The notes under the pieces are model-generated. The model did no database searches. It was given only the letters and a program-made list of their open reading frames with translations, and had not been told where the DNA came from. Of a stretch of DNA of 10,845 bases, positions 1 through 7,157 are shown one piece after another (within the stretch, counting starts at the first letter, position 1; each line of letters opens with the position of its first letter). The translations under genes and the position numbers were made by a program. Source of the stretch: Chitinophagales bacterium (lineage in GTDB: Bacteria; Bacteroidota; Bacteroidia; Chitinophagales; Saprospiraceae). Where the stretch lies: NCBI GenBank assembly GCA_013297575.1, contig JAAFHO010000129.1, positions 1-10,845 of the forward strand, given 5' to 3'.

Positions 1-53
1 GTGATTTTGGCGGGGGATCGTTTGGCGGCGGTGGTGCTGGTGGTGATTGGTGA
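1..53 (+). CDS. C-terminal tail of a TPM-domain (YgcG-like) protein, partial
   Basis: Reading from base 3, the last 16 codons before the TGA at 51-53 give a tail of Asp-Phe, Gly-rich repeats (FGGGSFGGGGAGG) and a final Asp-Trp. Proteins with an N-terminal TPM domain (YgcG family, often beside LemA) and one C-terminal membrane segment typically end in such a glycine-rich run with a last aromatic residue. Only the tail is in the window, so the domain cannot be seen and the call rests on this signature. Another membrane protein with a glycine-rich end is the alternative. Confidence 0.6.
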   Translation, partial: DFGGGSFGGGGAGGDW

Positions 54-179
54 TGCAGACCATTTTTTACAAGTTTCTTAATACTTGCAGTTAAGACACG
101 GTTAAAGCACCCCTAATTTGTGACCTCAAAGTACTTTAAAAAAATAAAGGGGCGTTTAGGAGGAAAATTTATCCACAAC

Positions 180-809
180 ATGAAAAACATAATTGTAACT
201 GCTTGTTTGCTCTGCTCTTGCGCATTTGTCGCTAACGCTCAATTCTCACTTGGCCTTAAAGCAGGCATTATTTCTCCACAAGAACAATATAAAGGCATCT
301 CTGTAGGTGCCGGTGAAACAGCATACGACCTTGCTGTAAATGACATCAAATTCGGTACGCAAGTCGGTGCTTATATGCGTTTTGGCCGTCGGATTTACCT
401 CCAACCCGAGGTGAATTTCCAAACCAACCGCACCGATTTTATCGTTAAATCACCCGGTACTGGCGAATCATTGATCAAAAGATCGAGTTACCAAAACCTC
501 CAAATCCCGTTAGCAATTGGCCTAAAAGCAGGCCCGTTCCGCTTCCATGCAGGCCCTGTTGCCAATTATCACCTCAAGGGTAACAACGGATTGAGCGATA
601 TTGCAGGTTTTAACGAAACATTCAAAGAATTGACTTGGGGCTGGTTGAGCGGTATCACCATTGGCAACGGTCGCTTATCTGCTGACTTGCGTTTTGAAGG
701 GAATTTTAATAAATTTGGCGATCAAATTACATTCCTCGGAGAAAACTATAATTTCTCTCAACGCCCAATGAGTTTTGCTTTTGCCTTGAATTATGCTTTG
801 GTAAAGTAA
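180..809 (+). CDS. secreted outer-membrane beta-barrel protein (PorT/OMP_b-brl type)
   Basis: A 209-residue protein, probably a small outer-membrane barrel. Residues 1-20 form a signal peptide (MKN start, hydrophobic core, Ala-Asn-Ala cleavage site before QFS). The rest alternates polar and hydrophobic residues in strand-like stretches, with the usual opening of this superfamily (FSLGLKAG) and later 'QPEVNFQ', 'LQIPLAIGLKAG' and 'HAGPVANYHL', as in the OMP_b-brl_2/PorT-like domain. It ends in Val-Lys rather than the usual aromatic residue. The ATG at 180 is preferred to the in-frame GTG at 120 because the signal peptide begins there. A purine-rich AGGAGG at 158-163 is 16 bases upstream, too far to be a normal ribosome-binding site. 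The 54-179 gap holds no other gene; a weak TAATTTG at 114-120 could be its promoter -7 box. Substrate or partner is unknown. Confidence 0.8.
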   Translation: MKNIIVTACLLCSCAFVANAQFSLGLKAGIISPQEQYKGISVGAGETAYDLAVNDIKFGTQVGAYMRFGRRIYLQPEVNFQTNRTDFIVKSPGTGESLIKRSSYQNLQIPLAIGLKAGPFRFHAGPVANYHLKGNNGLSDIAGFNETFKELTWGWLSGITIGNGRLSADLRFEGNFNKFGDQITFLGENYNFSQRPMSFAFALNYALVK

Positions 810-825
810 TTTTAAATGTTTCTCT

Positions 826-872
826 AATGAGAAAAGCCGATCAACTCCAGCAGTTGATCGGCTTTTCTCGTT
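826..872. terminator. bidirectional intrinsic terminator between converging genes
   Basis: A perfect 18-bp inverted repeat: arm 829-846 starts GAGAAAAGCCGATC and is matched exactly by 852-869 around a 5-base loop. Three further pairs (one G-T) extend it to 826-872. The outer part of each arm is A-rich or T-rich, so both strands give a T-rich 3' side. It lies 16 bases past the stop of the barrel gene and just past the stop of the rhomboid gene, and can end transcription from both sides. Confidence 0.9.
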
Positions 873-891
873 AAAAACGATGCTACAAATA

Positions 892-1695
892 TTACCAAGT
901 ACCCGTCTGGTTCCAAAATGGAGGCGCAGGAGGTAATTGTTGTTGTTGCGCTCGGTAGTATTCTTCGGCAATCCTGCGCGCTTCTTCTTCGGCTTCTTGT
1001 TGGCGTTGTAATTTGGTTTTATCAAATATTCCAGCGGGCAAAAACCGTTGTCGAGGCATACCGCGTTCTTCCGCAAAAGGATCGCGATTGGTTTTTTCTT
1101 CGTCTTCCAGTTCACTTTTAAACCAAAATGCAGCGATAATTCCCGAAAAACTACCCAATAAATGGCTTTCCCAAGATACACCTTCTTCATTTGGCAAAAT
1201 TCCCATAAACATACCGCTATAAAAAAACAAAACCACTAACGAAAGAATGATAGATCGTACACTTCCCCTCGTTATTCCGTTCCAAAAAATAAAAGCCACT
1301 AAACCATAAACCACGCCGCTCGCCCCAATATGCGATACCTGTCGTGCAAAAAGCCAAACCAAAATGCCTGTAAGAAAATAAATCAACCAAAATGCACGGA
1401 GTGCAACACGCTGATAAAAATAAAAAGTCAAGGCACTCAATACCAATAATGGCACAGTATTAGAAGCAATATGCCCCAAACTACCATGCACCAAAGGCGC
1501 GGTAAGAATCCCTCTAAGTCCATAAACAGTTCGGGAAATGACACCATAATCACCCGCATCCAAATCGAGATAAATACGAAAAATGTGCGCAAACCAAATA
1601 AAAGTCACTGCGCAAACAGGAAAAAACAAACTCGCCCAAAGGTGCTTGCGGGTCAGCGATATGCTATCTATATCAGAATCAATAAATGTATTCAT
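892..1695 (-). CDS. rhomboid family intramembrane serine protease
   Basis: A 267-residue polytopic membrane protease that would cleave transmembrane segments inside the lipid bilayer. The signature residues are all present: HGSLGHIASN at 70-79 (the conserved His and Asn region of helix 2), the catalytic serine motif G124-A-S126-G, and the partner His178 in SHLLGSFSG. About six hydrophobic segments lie between residues 18 and 192. The last 75 residues (193-267) are an extra tail: charged and Arg/Glu-rich, then Gln-rich and Pro-rich, ending near Trp267. The ATG at 1693-1695 is 25 bases after the stop of the DUF5683 gene, so it is the last gene of a tamL-DUF5683-rhomboid operon that ends at the terminator 826-872. 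Family and active site are clear. The substrate is not known. Confidence 0.93.
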   Translation of the reverse strand: MNTFIDSDIDSISLTRKHLWASLFFPVCAVTFIWFAHIFRIYLDLDAGDYGVISRTVYGLRGILTAPLVHGSLGHIASNTVPLLVLSALTFYFYQRVALRAFWLIYFLTGILVWLFARQVSHIGASGVVYGLVAFIFWNGITRGSVRSIILSLVVLFFYSGMFMGILPNEEGVSWESHLLGSFSGIIAAFWFKSELEDEEKTNRDPFAEERGMPRQRFLPAGIFDKTKLQRQQEAEEEARRIAEEYYRAQQQQLPPAPPFWNQTGTW

Positions 1696-1720
1696 AAATG
1701 GGAGTGTCGATGATTGTGCA

Positions 1721-2422
1721 CTAAAAAGCCACTTGCATACCTATTCCAAAACCTGTTCCAATTCCAGCAATACTTTGCATTTTCGGACAAAATTGCAGGC
1801 TCAAGTCCTCACTTACGTCAAAAGAGTACATGTGGGCATCCACAAATGCATCGGTAACTGCCAATAAGTACATCAAACCCAATATTAAAGAACTCCTTTC
1901 GAGGTTTTTTCTGGATATATCTCGGTTGGCTTTTAGGGTCACCTTATCATACTTAATCCATCGGGCATCAGGAATGGTCGCAGGATTATCATCTACCAAT
2001 GCTTTATAGCTACTTTTGAGTATTCGGTATTCTTTGATCTGGGTAATTTCCCAATAACCAACCCCACCCAAAGCACCATAAACAATGGGAATTTTCCACC
2101 ATTTTCGATTATAAGCCTGACCAGATCCGGGTAAAATGAGCGAGAGGATCATGGCTTTGCGCGGATTGGGATAGTCTTTTTTAAAAAACTGTACAAAAAC
2201 GTTTCTTTTTACCGATTTGGCCAACGAATCTACTTTAGTGGAATCCAATGGCCCCGTTGTATCGGTGCGTATTTTGGCAATATCTGGTATAAGCGTATCA
2301 ACAGGGGTGGTACGCCGACCCGCTCCTCCTCTACTTTTCACCGTTAAAGTATCTGTTTGGGCCATTAAATGGAATGTGCTGCCCAGTATAAATAATAGAA
2401 TACAAATTATATTTTTCATCAT
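1721..2422 (-). CDS. DUF5683 domain membrane protein
   Basis: A 233-residue protein of a Bacteroidota-specific family of unknown function. Residues 1-21 look like a signal peptide (hydrophobic, cut after Leu-Met-Ala before QTD). Residues 22-85 are a low-complexity, Thr/Asp-rich exported linker. The DUF5683 core starts near residue 86 with NPRKAMILSLILPGSGQAYN, followed by the Lys-Trp-Trp-Lys motif and hydrophobic segments around 90-103, 112-127 and 177-195. The last 15 residues resemble a strand and end in Val-Ala-Phe. Two ATG codons are adjacent (2420-2422 and 2417-2419), and either could start translation. It lies 19 bases after tamL and 25 before the rhomboid gene, implying co-transcription and perhaps an envelope role. 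No enzymatic motif is visible. Confidence 0.85.
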   Translation of the reverse strand: MMKNIICILLFILGSTFHLMAQTDTLTVKSRGGAGRRTTPVDTLIPDIAKIRTDTTGPLDSTKVDSLAKSVKRNVFVQFFKKDYPNPRKAMILSLILPGSGQAYNRKWWKIPIVYGALGGVGYWEITQIKEYRILKSSYKALVDDNPATIPDARWIKYDKVTLKANRDISRKNLERSSLILGLMYLLAVTDAFVDAHMYSFDVSEDLSLQFCPKMQSIAGIGTGFGIGMQVAF

Positions 2423-2441
2423 AGTGGTGATTGTTATTAAT

Positions 2442-4817
2442 TTAGAATGGATAACCTACTGCAATATTCATGGTACAAGTATTTTTAAAAAATTGATATT
2501 GAGTTAAATCCAAATTGACCCAATTGCTACCTGAGTCTTGGATTTTATAAGGTGTTCGCAATTTCATACCAAGATCAAAACGGATAACCGAATATCCAAA
2601 ATCAAAACGCAACCCAAAACCCGTACCTAGTGCAATATCCTTGTATGAATTGCGGTACCACTTTGCGCCCGGTCTTTCTTGTTCCACCCGAAGTGCCCAA
2701 ATATTGCCTCCATCCAGAAAAACTGCGCCTTTGAAATACCAAAAAAGTGGGAATCGAATTTCACTATTAAATTCAATTTTGATATCAGATGCCTGAAAAT
2801 AAGGCGTTATTTTATTGATATCCGCATTATAATAGGTTCCCGGCCCTAGTTGCCTCAAAGGCCAAGCCCGAATACTGGATGGCCCTCCAATCGAAAATTG
2901 CTTTACAAATGGATTCGTTTTTTGTGTTCTTCCAAAAGGCACAATAATACCTGTATTGATCATGCCTCCGATCAAAATATGGTTGGTAAAACTGCGCGAA
3001 TAACTCCCTCCTACCTCGAATCTAAAATACTTTGCAAAATCAAGGTTCTCGTTTAACCGCCAAGTTTCTTTGGGTCTAAATGCCCGATTTAACAAATCTA
3101 CTTCTAGCCCCGAAACTTCAGAATTGAACCGAAAAACATACTTTTCACCTGCCAAATTGGTCTTGGAAAAGTATTTATAAGAAAAAGAACGCAGCAAAAA
3201 ACCCGTAAACAACTGATTTGACGTTCTTTTTGCAAACAGCGGAGACCGCAACTTTAAGTTATCAAACTGTTCAAAAAATGTTAAATACTGCAACCAATCC
3301 AAGCCCAAATGCGTAAATGAATACGTTTTTTGCCCGCCAGGATTCAAGTTATACCCAAAACTAGCATCAATTTGGCCAGATGTGAAAAAGTTATTTTGGC
3401 TTACAAAATTGGTATTCAACCCAATATGCGCTTTTGCACTTTCTTGCATTAATTGATACAAATGATCGGAAACAATCTTTTTTTTGCCAAAATGCAACTT
3501 ATTGAGTGCTTTCCATACATAAACATAGTCCAAAAATCGCGGTATAAGTAGGTCATTTTGCAGTTTTGCTTCCCATAAAAAGATCGCCTGCTGCTTTTTC
3601 ACATCGGTATTGAACTCAATATTGCCAGTCAGGTTCGTTTGTAGCAGTTCGGCACCACGAAATAAATTGCGGTGCTTGTGGAATACACTACTGGTAACTC
3701 CAATCAAACCAGGAGAACTGATATAACGAAAATCCGCATTTGCACCTATGGAGGAGCGTTTGGCTGGTGCAAAATAAATATCCACGTTCATGGTATCTTT
3801 GCGCAGCGAATCGGGTGTTGGACGAATAGAAACAAAACGAAAAGCACCGAGATTGCTCATGTTTTTATAGGACTGCTCAAAGTTTTTTTGTCGGAATAAT
3901 TCTCCTGGACGCGTTTTAATCACTCGGTCTAAATGCTTCGGTTTGAGCATAAACTTAGGCTCATTAGAATAGTACTTAATATTATTCAATAATGTATCAT
4001 TGCGAATTGTATTTACATCAGGAACAAGGCTAGAAAAGACGGATACATTACCAATTTTAAAGACAGGATGGTCGTTTTTTTCATTATTAAAAGGCAAAAC
4101 CTCCAATCCTACACTCACTTTTGCCGTAGTGCTGTCACCTGTAAATTCTATATAATTTGGAATAAATTGCGCATAGCCTTCGTTGCGCAATAGCTTGGTA
4201 ATGCGCGTTTTTTCGGCATCAAACAACCTGCCATCTAAAGGTGCACCTACTTTAATATTGGACTCTGCGTTGTTTTTTTGTAAAATGGACAGAATATTGG
4301 AGTCCTTACTGATCAGTTCTATCGACGAAATGGTATACAACTGCCCTAAATCCAGTAGATAAATCGCCTCCACTTTATCAGTACCTTTCATTTTCAATTC
4401 GTAAGTACAAGTAGCATCGAAATAGCCCCTTTTGCGCATAAAATTTTGGAAATAAATGGCACTCAACTGACAAAGATCTTCTTTAATGATACTTGGAGGT
4501 TCGGCTATTTTTTTATTGACAAAATTTGCAAATCGCTTACTTCGGTCTTTGTATTTGTAATAAGCCGCCAAACGTAGGTGTAATTTCAAAAAACTCCGGT
4601 TAGGTTTTTGTTTGAATAAATTTTCTGTTTCATAACGAATCGACCGTTTTTGGCTCAACGGAATATGAGTTGCTGATTTTATTTCTAACGTATTTTTGGT
4701 TAAAAGACGTTCTCCTTTGTCGGTATCCAAATGCTTCGTAACATTGCAACTGATTAGCACGGTAGCAACAAGTAACCAACCTAGGAAAAAACGATTTATT
4801 ATATAGCAAAAACTCAT
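2442..4817 (-). CDS. tamL: TamL-type Omp85 (BamA/TamA family) outer-membrane lipoprotein
   Basis: A 791-residue outer-membrane assembly protein of the Omp85 superfamily, in the lipid-anchored Bacteroidota TamA-like form. With the ATG at 4815-4817, residues 1-23 are a lipoprotein signal with the lipobox LIS-Cys24. Residues about 30-350 are the periplasmic part, with POTRA-like repeats. The barrel begins near residue 354 (SSIGANADFRY). Diagnostic Omp85 features are the lid-loop motif SIGGPSSIRAW at about 642-652 (Arg-Ala-Trp in place of the usual Arg-Gly-aromatic), VFLDGGNIW at about 699-707, and a last strand ending in Phe791. A TTG at 4832 would add five residues before the signal peptide and is less likely. 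It is first in the operon with DUF5683 and the rhomboid gene. By family, it inserts or exports outer-membrane proteins with TamB; no tamB is in this window. Confidence 0.9.
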   Translation of the reverse strand: MSFCYIINRFFLGWLLVATVLISCNVTKHLDTDKGERLLTKNTLEIKSATHIPLSQKRSIRYETENLFKQKPNRSFLKLHLRLAAYYKYKDRSKRFANFVNKKIAEPPSIIKEDLCQLSAIYFQNFMRKRGYFDATCTYELKMKGTDKVEAIYLLDLGQLYTISSIELISKDSNILSILQKNNAESNIKVGAPLDGRLFDAEKTRITKLLRNEGYAQFIPNYIEFTGDSTTAKVSVGLEVLPFNNEKNDHPVFKIGNVSVFSSLVPDVNTIRNDTLLNNIKYYSNEPKFMLKPKHLDRVIKTRPGELFRQKNFEQSYKNMSNLGAFRFVSIRPTPDSLRKDTMNVDIYFAPAKRSSIGANADFRYISSPGLIGVTSSVFHKHRNLFRGAELLQTNLTGNIEFNTDVKKQQAIFLWEAKLQNDLLIPRFLDYVYVWKALNKLHFGKKKIVSDHLYQLMQESAKAHIGLNTNFVSQNNFFTSGQIDASFGYNLNPGGQKTYSFTHLGLDWLQYLTFFEQFDNLKLRSPLFAKRTSNQLFTGFLLRSFSYKYFSKTNLAGEKYVFRFNSEVSGLEVDLLNRAFRPKETWRLNENLDFAKYFRFEVGGSYSRSFTNHILIGGMINTGIIVPFGRTQKTNPFVKQFSIGGPSSIRAWPLRQLGPGTYYNADINKITPYFQASDIKIEFNSEIRFPLFWYFKGAVFLDGGNIWALRVEQERPGAKWYRNSYKDIALGTGFGLRFDFGYSVIRFDLGMKLRTPYKIQDSGSNWVNLDLTQYQFFKNTCTMNIAVGYPF

Positions 4818-4837
4818 TTTGAGGATTTCCAATTTTT

Positions 4838-5608
4838 ATGATTAGCATCAACCAGCAAAAGTATATTACCAGTTTACACCTTAAGAAATTTCGGCAAAAG
4901 TACCGAAATTTCTTAGTAGAAGGTGAAAAAATGGTAAAAGAGTTATTGACACAGCAACGCGTTGCGGTTGTGACTATCTATGGCACTGAACGCTGGGCAG
5001 CCCAAAATGCGGCGCTGATACAGCCTTTTTACGATAAATTTAATACAACCACAGAGGTTGAACTAAAAAAGATCGGTACATTAACGACGCCCAACCAAGT
5101 AGTGGCGGTTGCTATGATTCCCGAACAAGCCATTTTAAGTAGCATAGACCCAAATGTACTGACACTTTACTTGGATGGTATTCAAGATCCCGGAAATATG
5201 GGGACAATACTACGGATAGCAGATTGGTTTGGAATAAGGCACGTATGTTGCTCTGACGATACCGTTGATGCATTTAGCCCCAAAGTAGTACAATCTGGGA
5301 TGGGTGCTTGTTTCAGGGTAGGCATCTTGGAAGGCATTATTTTATCGGATTTCATAAAAATCCATCCCGACACCTCGGTTATTGGTGCTGTAATGGATGG
5401 CCAAAATCTTTTCTCTACCACACTATTCGGTAGTGGTATTTTGGTTATAGGTAATGAAGGGAAGGGGATCCGGCCAGAAAACGAAAACCTGCTGACCCAT
5501 AAAATTACCATACCAAGTGGCGCCGAAAATGGTGCAGAATCCCTCAATGCAGGCGTGGCTACAGGTATTCTTGTCGCCGAATTGTTACGCAATAAGTTGG
5601 TGTACTAA
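4838..5608 (+). CDS. SpoU/TrmH family RNA 2'-O-ribose methyltransferase
   Basis: A 256-residue SPOUT-fold enzyme that moves a methyl group from S-adenosylmethionine to a ribose 2'-OH in rRNA or tRNA. The N-terminal part (about 1-100) is the substrate-binding domain, with the usual Lys/Arg-rich start (QQKYITSLHLKKFRQKY) and the FLVEGEKMV signature. The catalytic domain shows motif 1 LDGIQDPGNMGTILR (112-126, with Asn120 and Arg126), motif 2 VIGNEGKGI (203-211) and motif 3 IPSGAENGAESLNAG (225-239), the knotted cofactor site. The exact target base cannot be told from sequence. The ATG at 4838 is only 20 bases from the divergent tamL start, so its promoter must lie within tamL; no clear TAnnTTTG box is visible there. 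The TerD-like gene follows after 39 bases. Confidence 0.93.
   Translation: MISINQQKYITSLHLKKFRQKYRNFLVEGEKMVKELLTQQRVAVVTIYGTERWAAQNAALIQPFYDKFNTTTEVELKKIGTLTTPNQVVAVAMIPEQAILSSIDPNVLTLYLDGIQDPGNMGTILRIADWFGIRHVCCSDDTVDAFSPKVVQSGMGACFRVGILEGIILSDFIKIHPDTSVIGAVMDGQNLFSTTLFGSGILVIGNEGKGIRPENENLLTHKITIPSGAENGAESLNAGVATGILVAELLRNKLVY
4856..4863 (-). promoter_or_regulatory. candidate -7 element of the tamL operon
   Basis: On the minus strand this reads TACTTTTG, an exact match to the Bacteroidota -7 consensus TAnnTTTG, followed by C. It would start transcription near 4849, about 30 bases before the tamL ATG at 4817. It lies inside the first codons of the divergent methyltransferase gene. No TTTG-like -33 element sits at the usual spacing, which lowers confidence. 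An identical box occurs at 4895-4902. Confidence 0.35.
4882..4915. repeat. perfect 13-bp inverted repeat inside the methyltransferase gene
   Basis: The arm TAAGAAATTTCGG (4882-4894) is matched exactly by CCGAAATTTCTTA (4903-4915) around the 8-base loop CAAAAGTA. It lies in codons 15-26 of the methyltransferase, encoding the conserved Lys-Lys-Phe-Arg...Arg-Asn-Phe-Leu stretch. On the minus strand the loop reads TACTTTTG, a second match to the -7 promoter consensus upstream of tamL. It could form an mRNA hairpin 44 bases after the start codon or be a protein-binding palindrome. Function is not shown by the sequence. Confidence 0.7.
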
Positions 5609-5627
5609 AGAATCTGAAATACCTTTG
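5597..5627 (+). promoter_or_regulatory. candidate promoter of the terD-like gene
   Basis: TACCTTTG at 5620-5627 matches TAnnTTTG exactly and continues as CG. A TTG at 5597-5599 sits 20 bases upstream, at the usual -33 distance, inside the last codons of the methyltransferase gene. Transcription would start about 14 bases before the ATG at 5648, giving a short leader. Confidence 0.55.
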
Positions 5628-5647
5628 CGTTTTTAAGTAAGTTTTAC

Positions 5648-6274
5648 ATGGAAAAGAACATAGATAAAGGCCAAACGGTTGATCTTGATACCGGAGAATT
5701 TGACCTCTCCAATGTGGTAATTGGCCTTGGTTGGGACATAAAAAAACAAAATTCAGGTCTATTGGGTAGGTTGTTTTCACAAAAAAAAGACGATTTCGAT
5801 TTAGATGTCACCTGTTTTTTATTAAACCCCAATGGTAAAGTTAGCAAATTAGGGAATGATAAACTCATAGGCGGCGATGTTATTTTTTTTAATAACATGC
5901 GACATATTTCAGGTAGTATCCGGCTGAATGGGGATAACCGCTCGGGTGCAGGAGATGGCGATGACGAGCAAATTATTGCCCGATTGAGCGAGATGGATAA
6001 GGAGATTGACCGATTGGTTTTTGTGGTTACTATTTTTGAAGGTATTAAAAAAGGTCAGCATTTTGGAACCGTGAATAATGCCTTTATCCATGCAACAGAT
6101 GCTAATGGAAAGCAAATGGTGCGTTATCAACTTTCTGGAAACGCCTATCATAATAAACGAACAATGCTATTTGCGGAGGTTTACCGCTACGAAGGCCACT
6201 GGAACTTCAGGGCCATTGGGGAAGGATATGAATTTGATTCCTTCGTCCATTTATTGCGCAATTACGTAGGATAA
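5648..6274 (+). CDS. terD: TerD family protein
   Basis: A 208-residue cytoplasmic protein of the TerD/TerE/CABP family, linked to tellurite and general stress resistance. Family motifs appear in order: GLGWD (26-30), the FDLDV strand (50-54), VIFFNN...SGSIRLNGDN (78-97), the acidic calcium-site run GDGDDE (102-107), LVFVVTI (123-129), GQHFG (136-140) and AEVYR...W.FRAIGEG (176-193). These cover the domain from end to end, so the gene looks intact. TerD domains bind Ca2+ through their acidic loops (family knowledge). It lies 39 bases after the methyltransferase gene behind a likely promoter, and 93 bases before a TerC-like gene. No terA, terB, terZ or other ter genes are in the window. The symbol is by family; specific tellurite resistance is not shown. 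Confidence 0.93.
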   Translation: MEKNIDKGQTVDLDTGEFDLSNVVIGLGWDIKKQNSGLLGRLFSQKKDDFDLDVTCFLLNPNGKVSKLGNDKLIGGDVIFFNNMRHISGSIRLNGDNRSGAGDGDDEQIIARLSEMDKEIDRLVFVVTIFEGIKKGQHFGTVNNAFIHATDANGKQMVRYQLSGNAYHNKRTMLFAEVYRYEGHWNFRAIGEGYEFDSFVHLLRNYVG

Positions 6275-6299
6275 AAAGTACAAAACCGTTTTTAATACC

Positions 6300-6314
6300 T
6301 ATGTTTGCGAACAT
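6300..6314 (+). promoter_or_regulatory. candidate -7 element of the terC-like gene, with overlapping dyad
   Basis: TATGTTTG at 6300-6307 matches TAnnTTTG exactly and continues as CG. The overlapping 14 bases 6301-6314 (ATGTT, TGCG, AACAT) form a short dyad, possibly an operator. No good -33 TTG is found 17-23 bases upstream. If used, it gives a leader of about 53 bases before the ATG at 6368. Confidence 0.4.
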
Positions 6315-6367
6315 TTCCCGTTAAATCAAGTTTCACAGTACACAAAAGAGTTACACACTAGAGCGAT

Positions 6368-7150
6368 ATGGATTTTTTGCACCAGATATTAGGGAATGAC
6401 CTACAGGCTGCCGGAATTATTATTTTTAATCTTATTCTTATTGAAAGTCTCCTTTCTGTAGATAACGCCGCTGTTTTGGCCACAATGGTCATGGATTTGC
6501 CCAAAGACGAGCGTAAAAAAGCACTCAAATATGGTATTTTTGGTGCTTATTTTTTCAGAGGGCTTTGTTTGCTTTTTGCTTCTTTTTTAATAAAAATATG
6601 GTGGTTAAAGCCCCTTGGAGGCTTGTATCTTATTTATTTGGCTTATGATTATTTCATGTCAAAGTCCACCAAAACGGAAAAAGATGATACCTTAAATAAG
6701 GAAGAAAAATGGTTTTACAGGGTTACTGTGGGTAAAATTGGTAAATTTTGGTCCACCATTATTGCCGTAGAAATCATGGATTTAGCGTTTTCGTTGGATA
6801 ATATATTTGCAGTAGTCGCCTTTACGGAAAATATCTACCTCATTTGTATTGGTGTATTTATTGGCATTTTAGCCATGCGCTTTGTAGCGCAGGCATTTGT
6901 AAAGCTACTCGAAAGATTTCCATTTTTAGAAACGATTGCATTTTTAGTCATTGCCATTTTAGGATTAAAACTATCTTTATCGTTATTTAGCCATCTCTAT
7001 CCTAATACTCAATTTGCTAAAGTTTTGGATGGAGAACACGCCGATATCGCGTTATCAGTTTTAACAGCTGGTATTTTCTTTGTCCCTTTACTGACCTCCT
7101 ATTTGTTCAATTTCCCTAGAAAGAACGAATTGCCACCGTCGGAGGATTAA
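6368..7150 (+). CDS. terC: TerC family integral membrane protein
   Basis: A 260-residue inner-membrane protein with about seven to eight hydrophobic segments. The two inverted family repeats each carry the acidic membrane motif: E26-SLLSVDN (Asp32, Asn33) and E135-IMDLAFSLDN (Asp144, Asn145). A charged cytoplasmic loop (about 98-117, Lys/Glu/Asp-rich) separates the halves. Members of this superfamily export manganese or other divalent metals or help load metals into secreted proteins. Which metal applies here cannot be read from sequence. It follows the terD-like gene by 93 bases, which suggests a functional pair even though each has its own likely promoter. Start and end fit the family length. 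No frameshift is seen. Confidence 0.9.
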   Translation: MDFLHQILGNDLQAAGIIIFNLILIESLLSVDNAAVLATMVMDLPKDERKKALKYGIFGAYFFRGLCLLFASFLIKIWWLKPLGGLYLIYLAYDYFMSKSTKTEKDDTLNKEEKWFYRVTVGKIGKFWSTIIAVEIMDLAFSLDNIFAVVAFTENIYLICIGVFIGILAMRFVAQAFVKLLERFPFLETIAFLVIAILGLKLSLSLFSHLYPNTQFAKVLDGEHADIALSVLTAGIFFVPLLTSYLFNFPRKNELPPSED

Positions 7151-7157
7151 TTATTTT

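Noticed and set aside
70..88. Short inverted repeat CAAGT...ACTTG after the TPM-protein stop, considered as a terminator
   Set aside because: The stem is only five A/T-rich pairs and no T run follows.
158..163. AGGAGG as a Shine-Dalgarno site for the barrel gene
   Set aside because: It lies 16 bases before the ATG, too far, and no nearer start codon in frame fits.
120..179. GTG start at 120 for the barrel gene
   Set aside because: It would put 20 mostly basic residues ahead of a good signal peptide that starts with the ATG at 180.
675..1190. Minus-strand open frame of 171 codons across the barrel 3' end and the rhomboid gene
   Set aside because: It overlaps two well-supported genes and the terminator, and its translation has no family features.
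4818..4832. TTG start at 4832 for tamL
   Set aside because: It adds five residues before the ATG that opens a normal lipoprotein signal and leaves almost no room before the divergent gene.
5182..5592. Minus-strand open frame of 136 codons inside the methyltransferase gene
   Set aside because: It is antisense to clear catalytic motifs 1-3 and has Pro/Ser-rich shadow composition.
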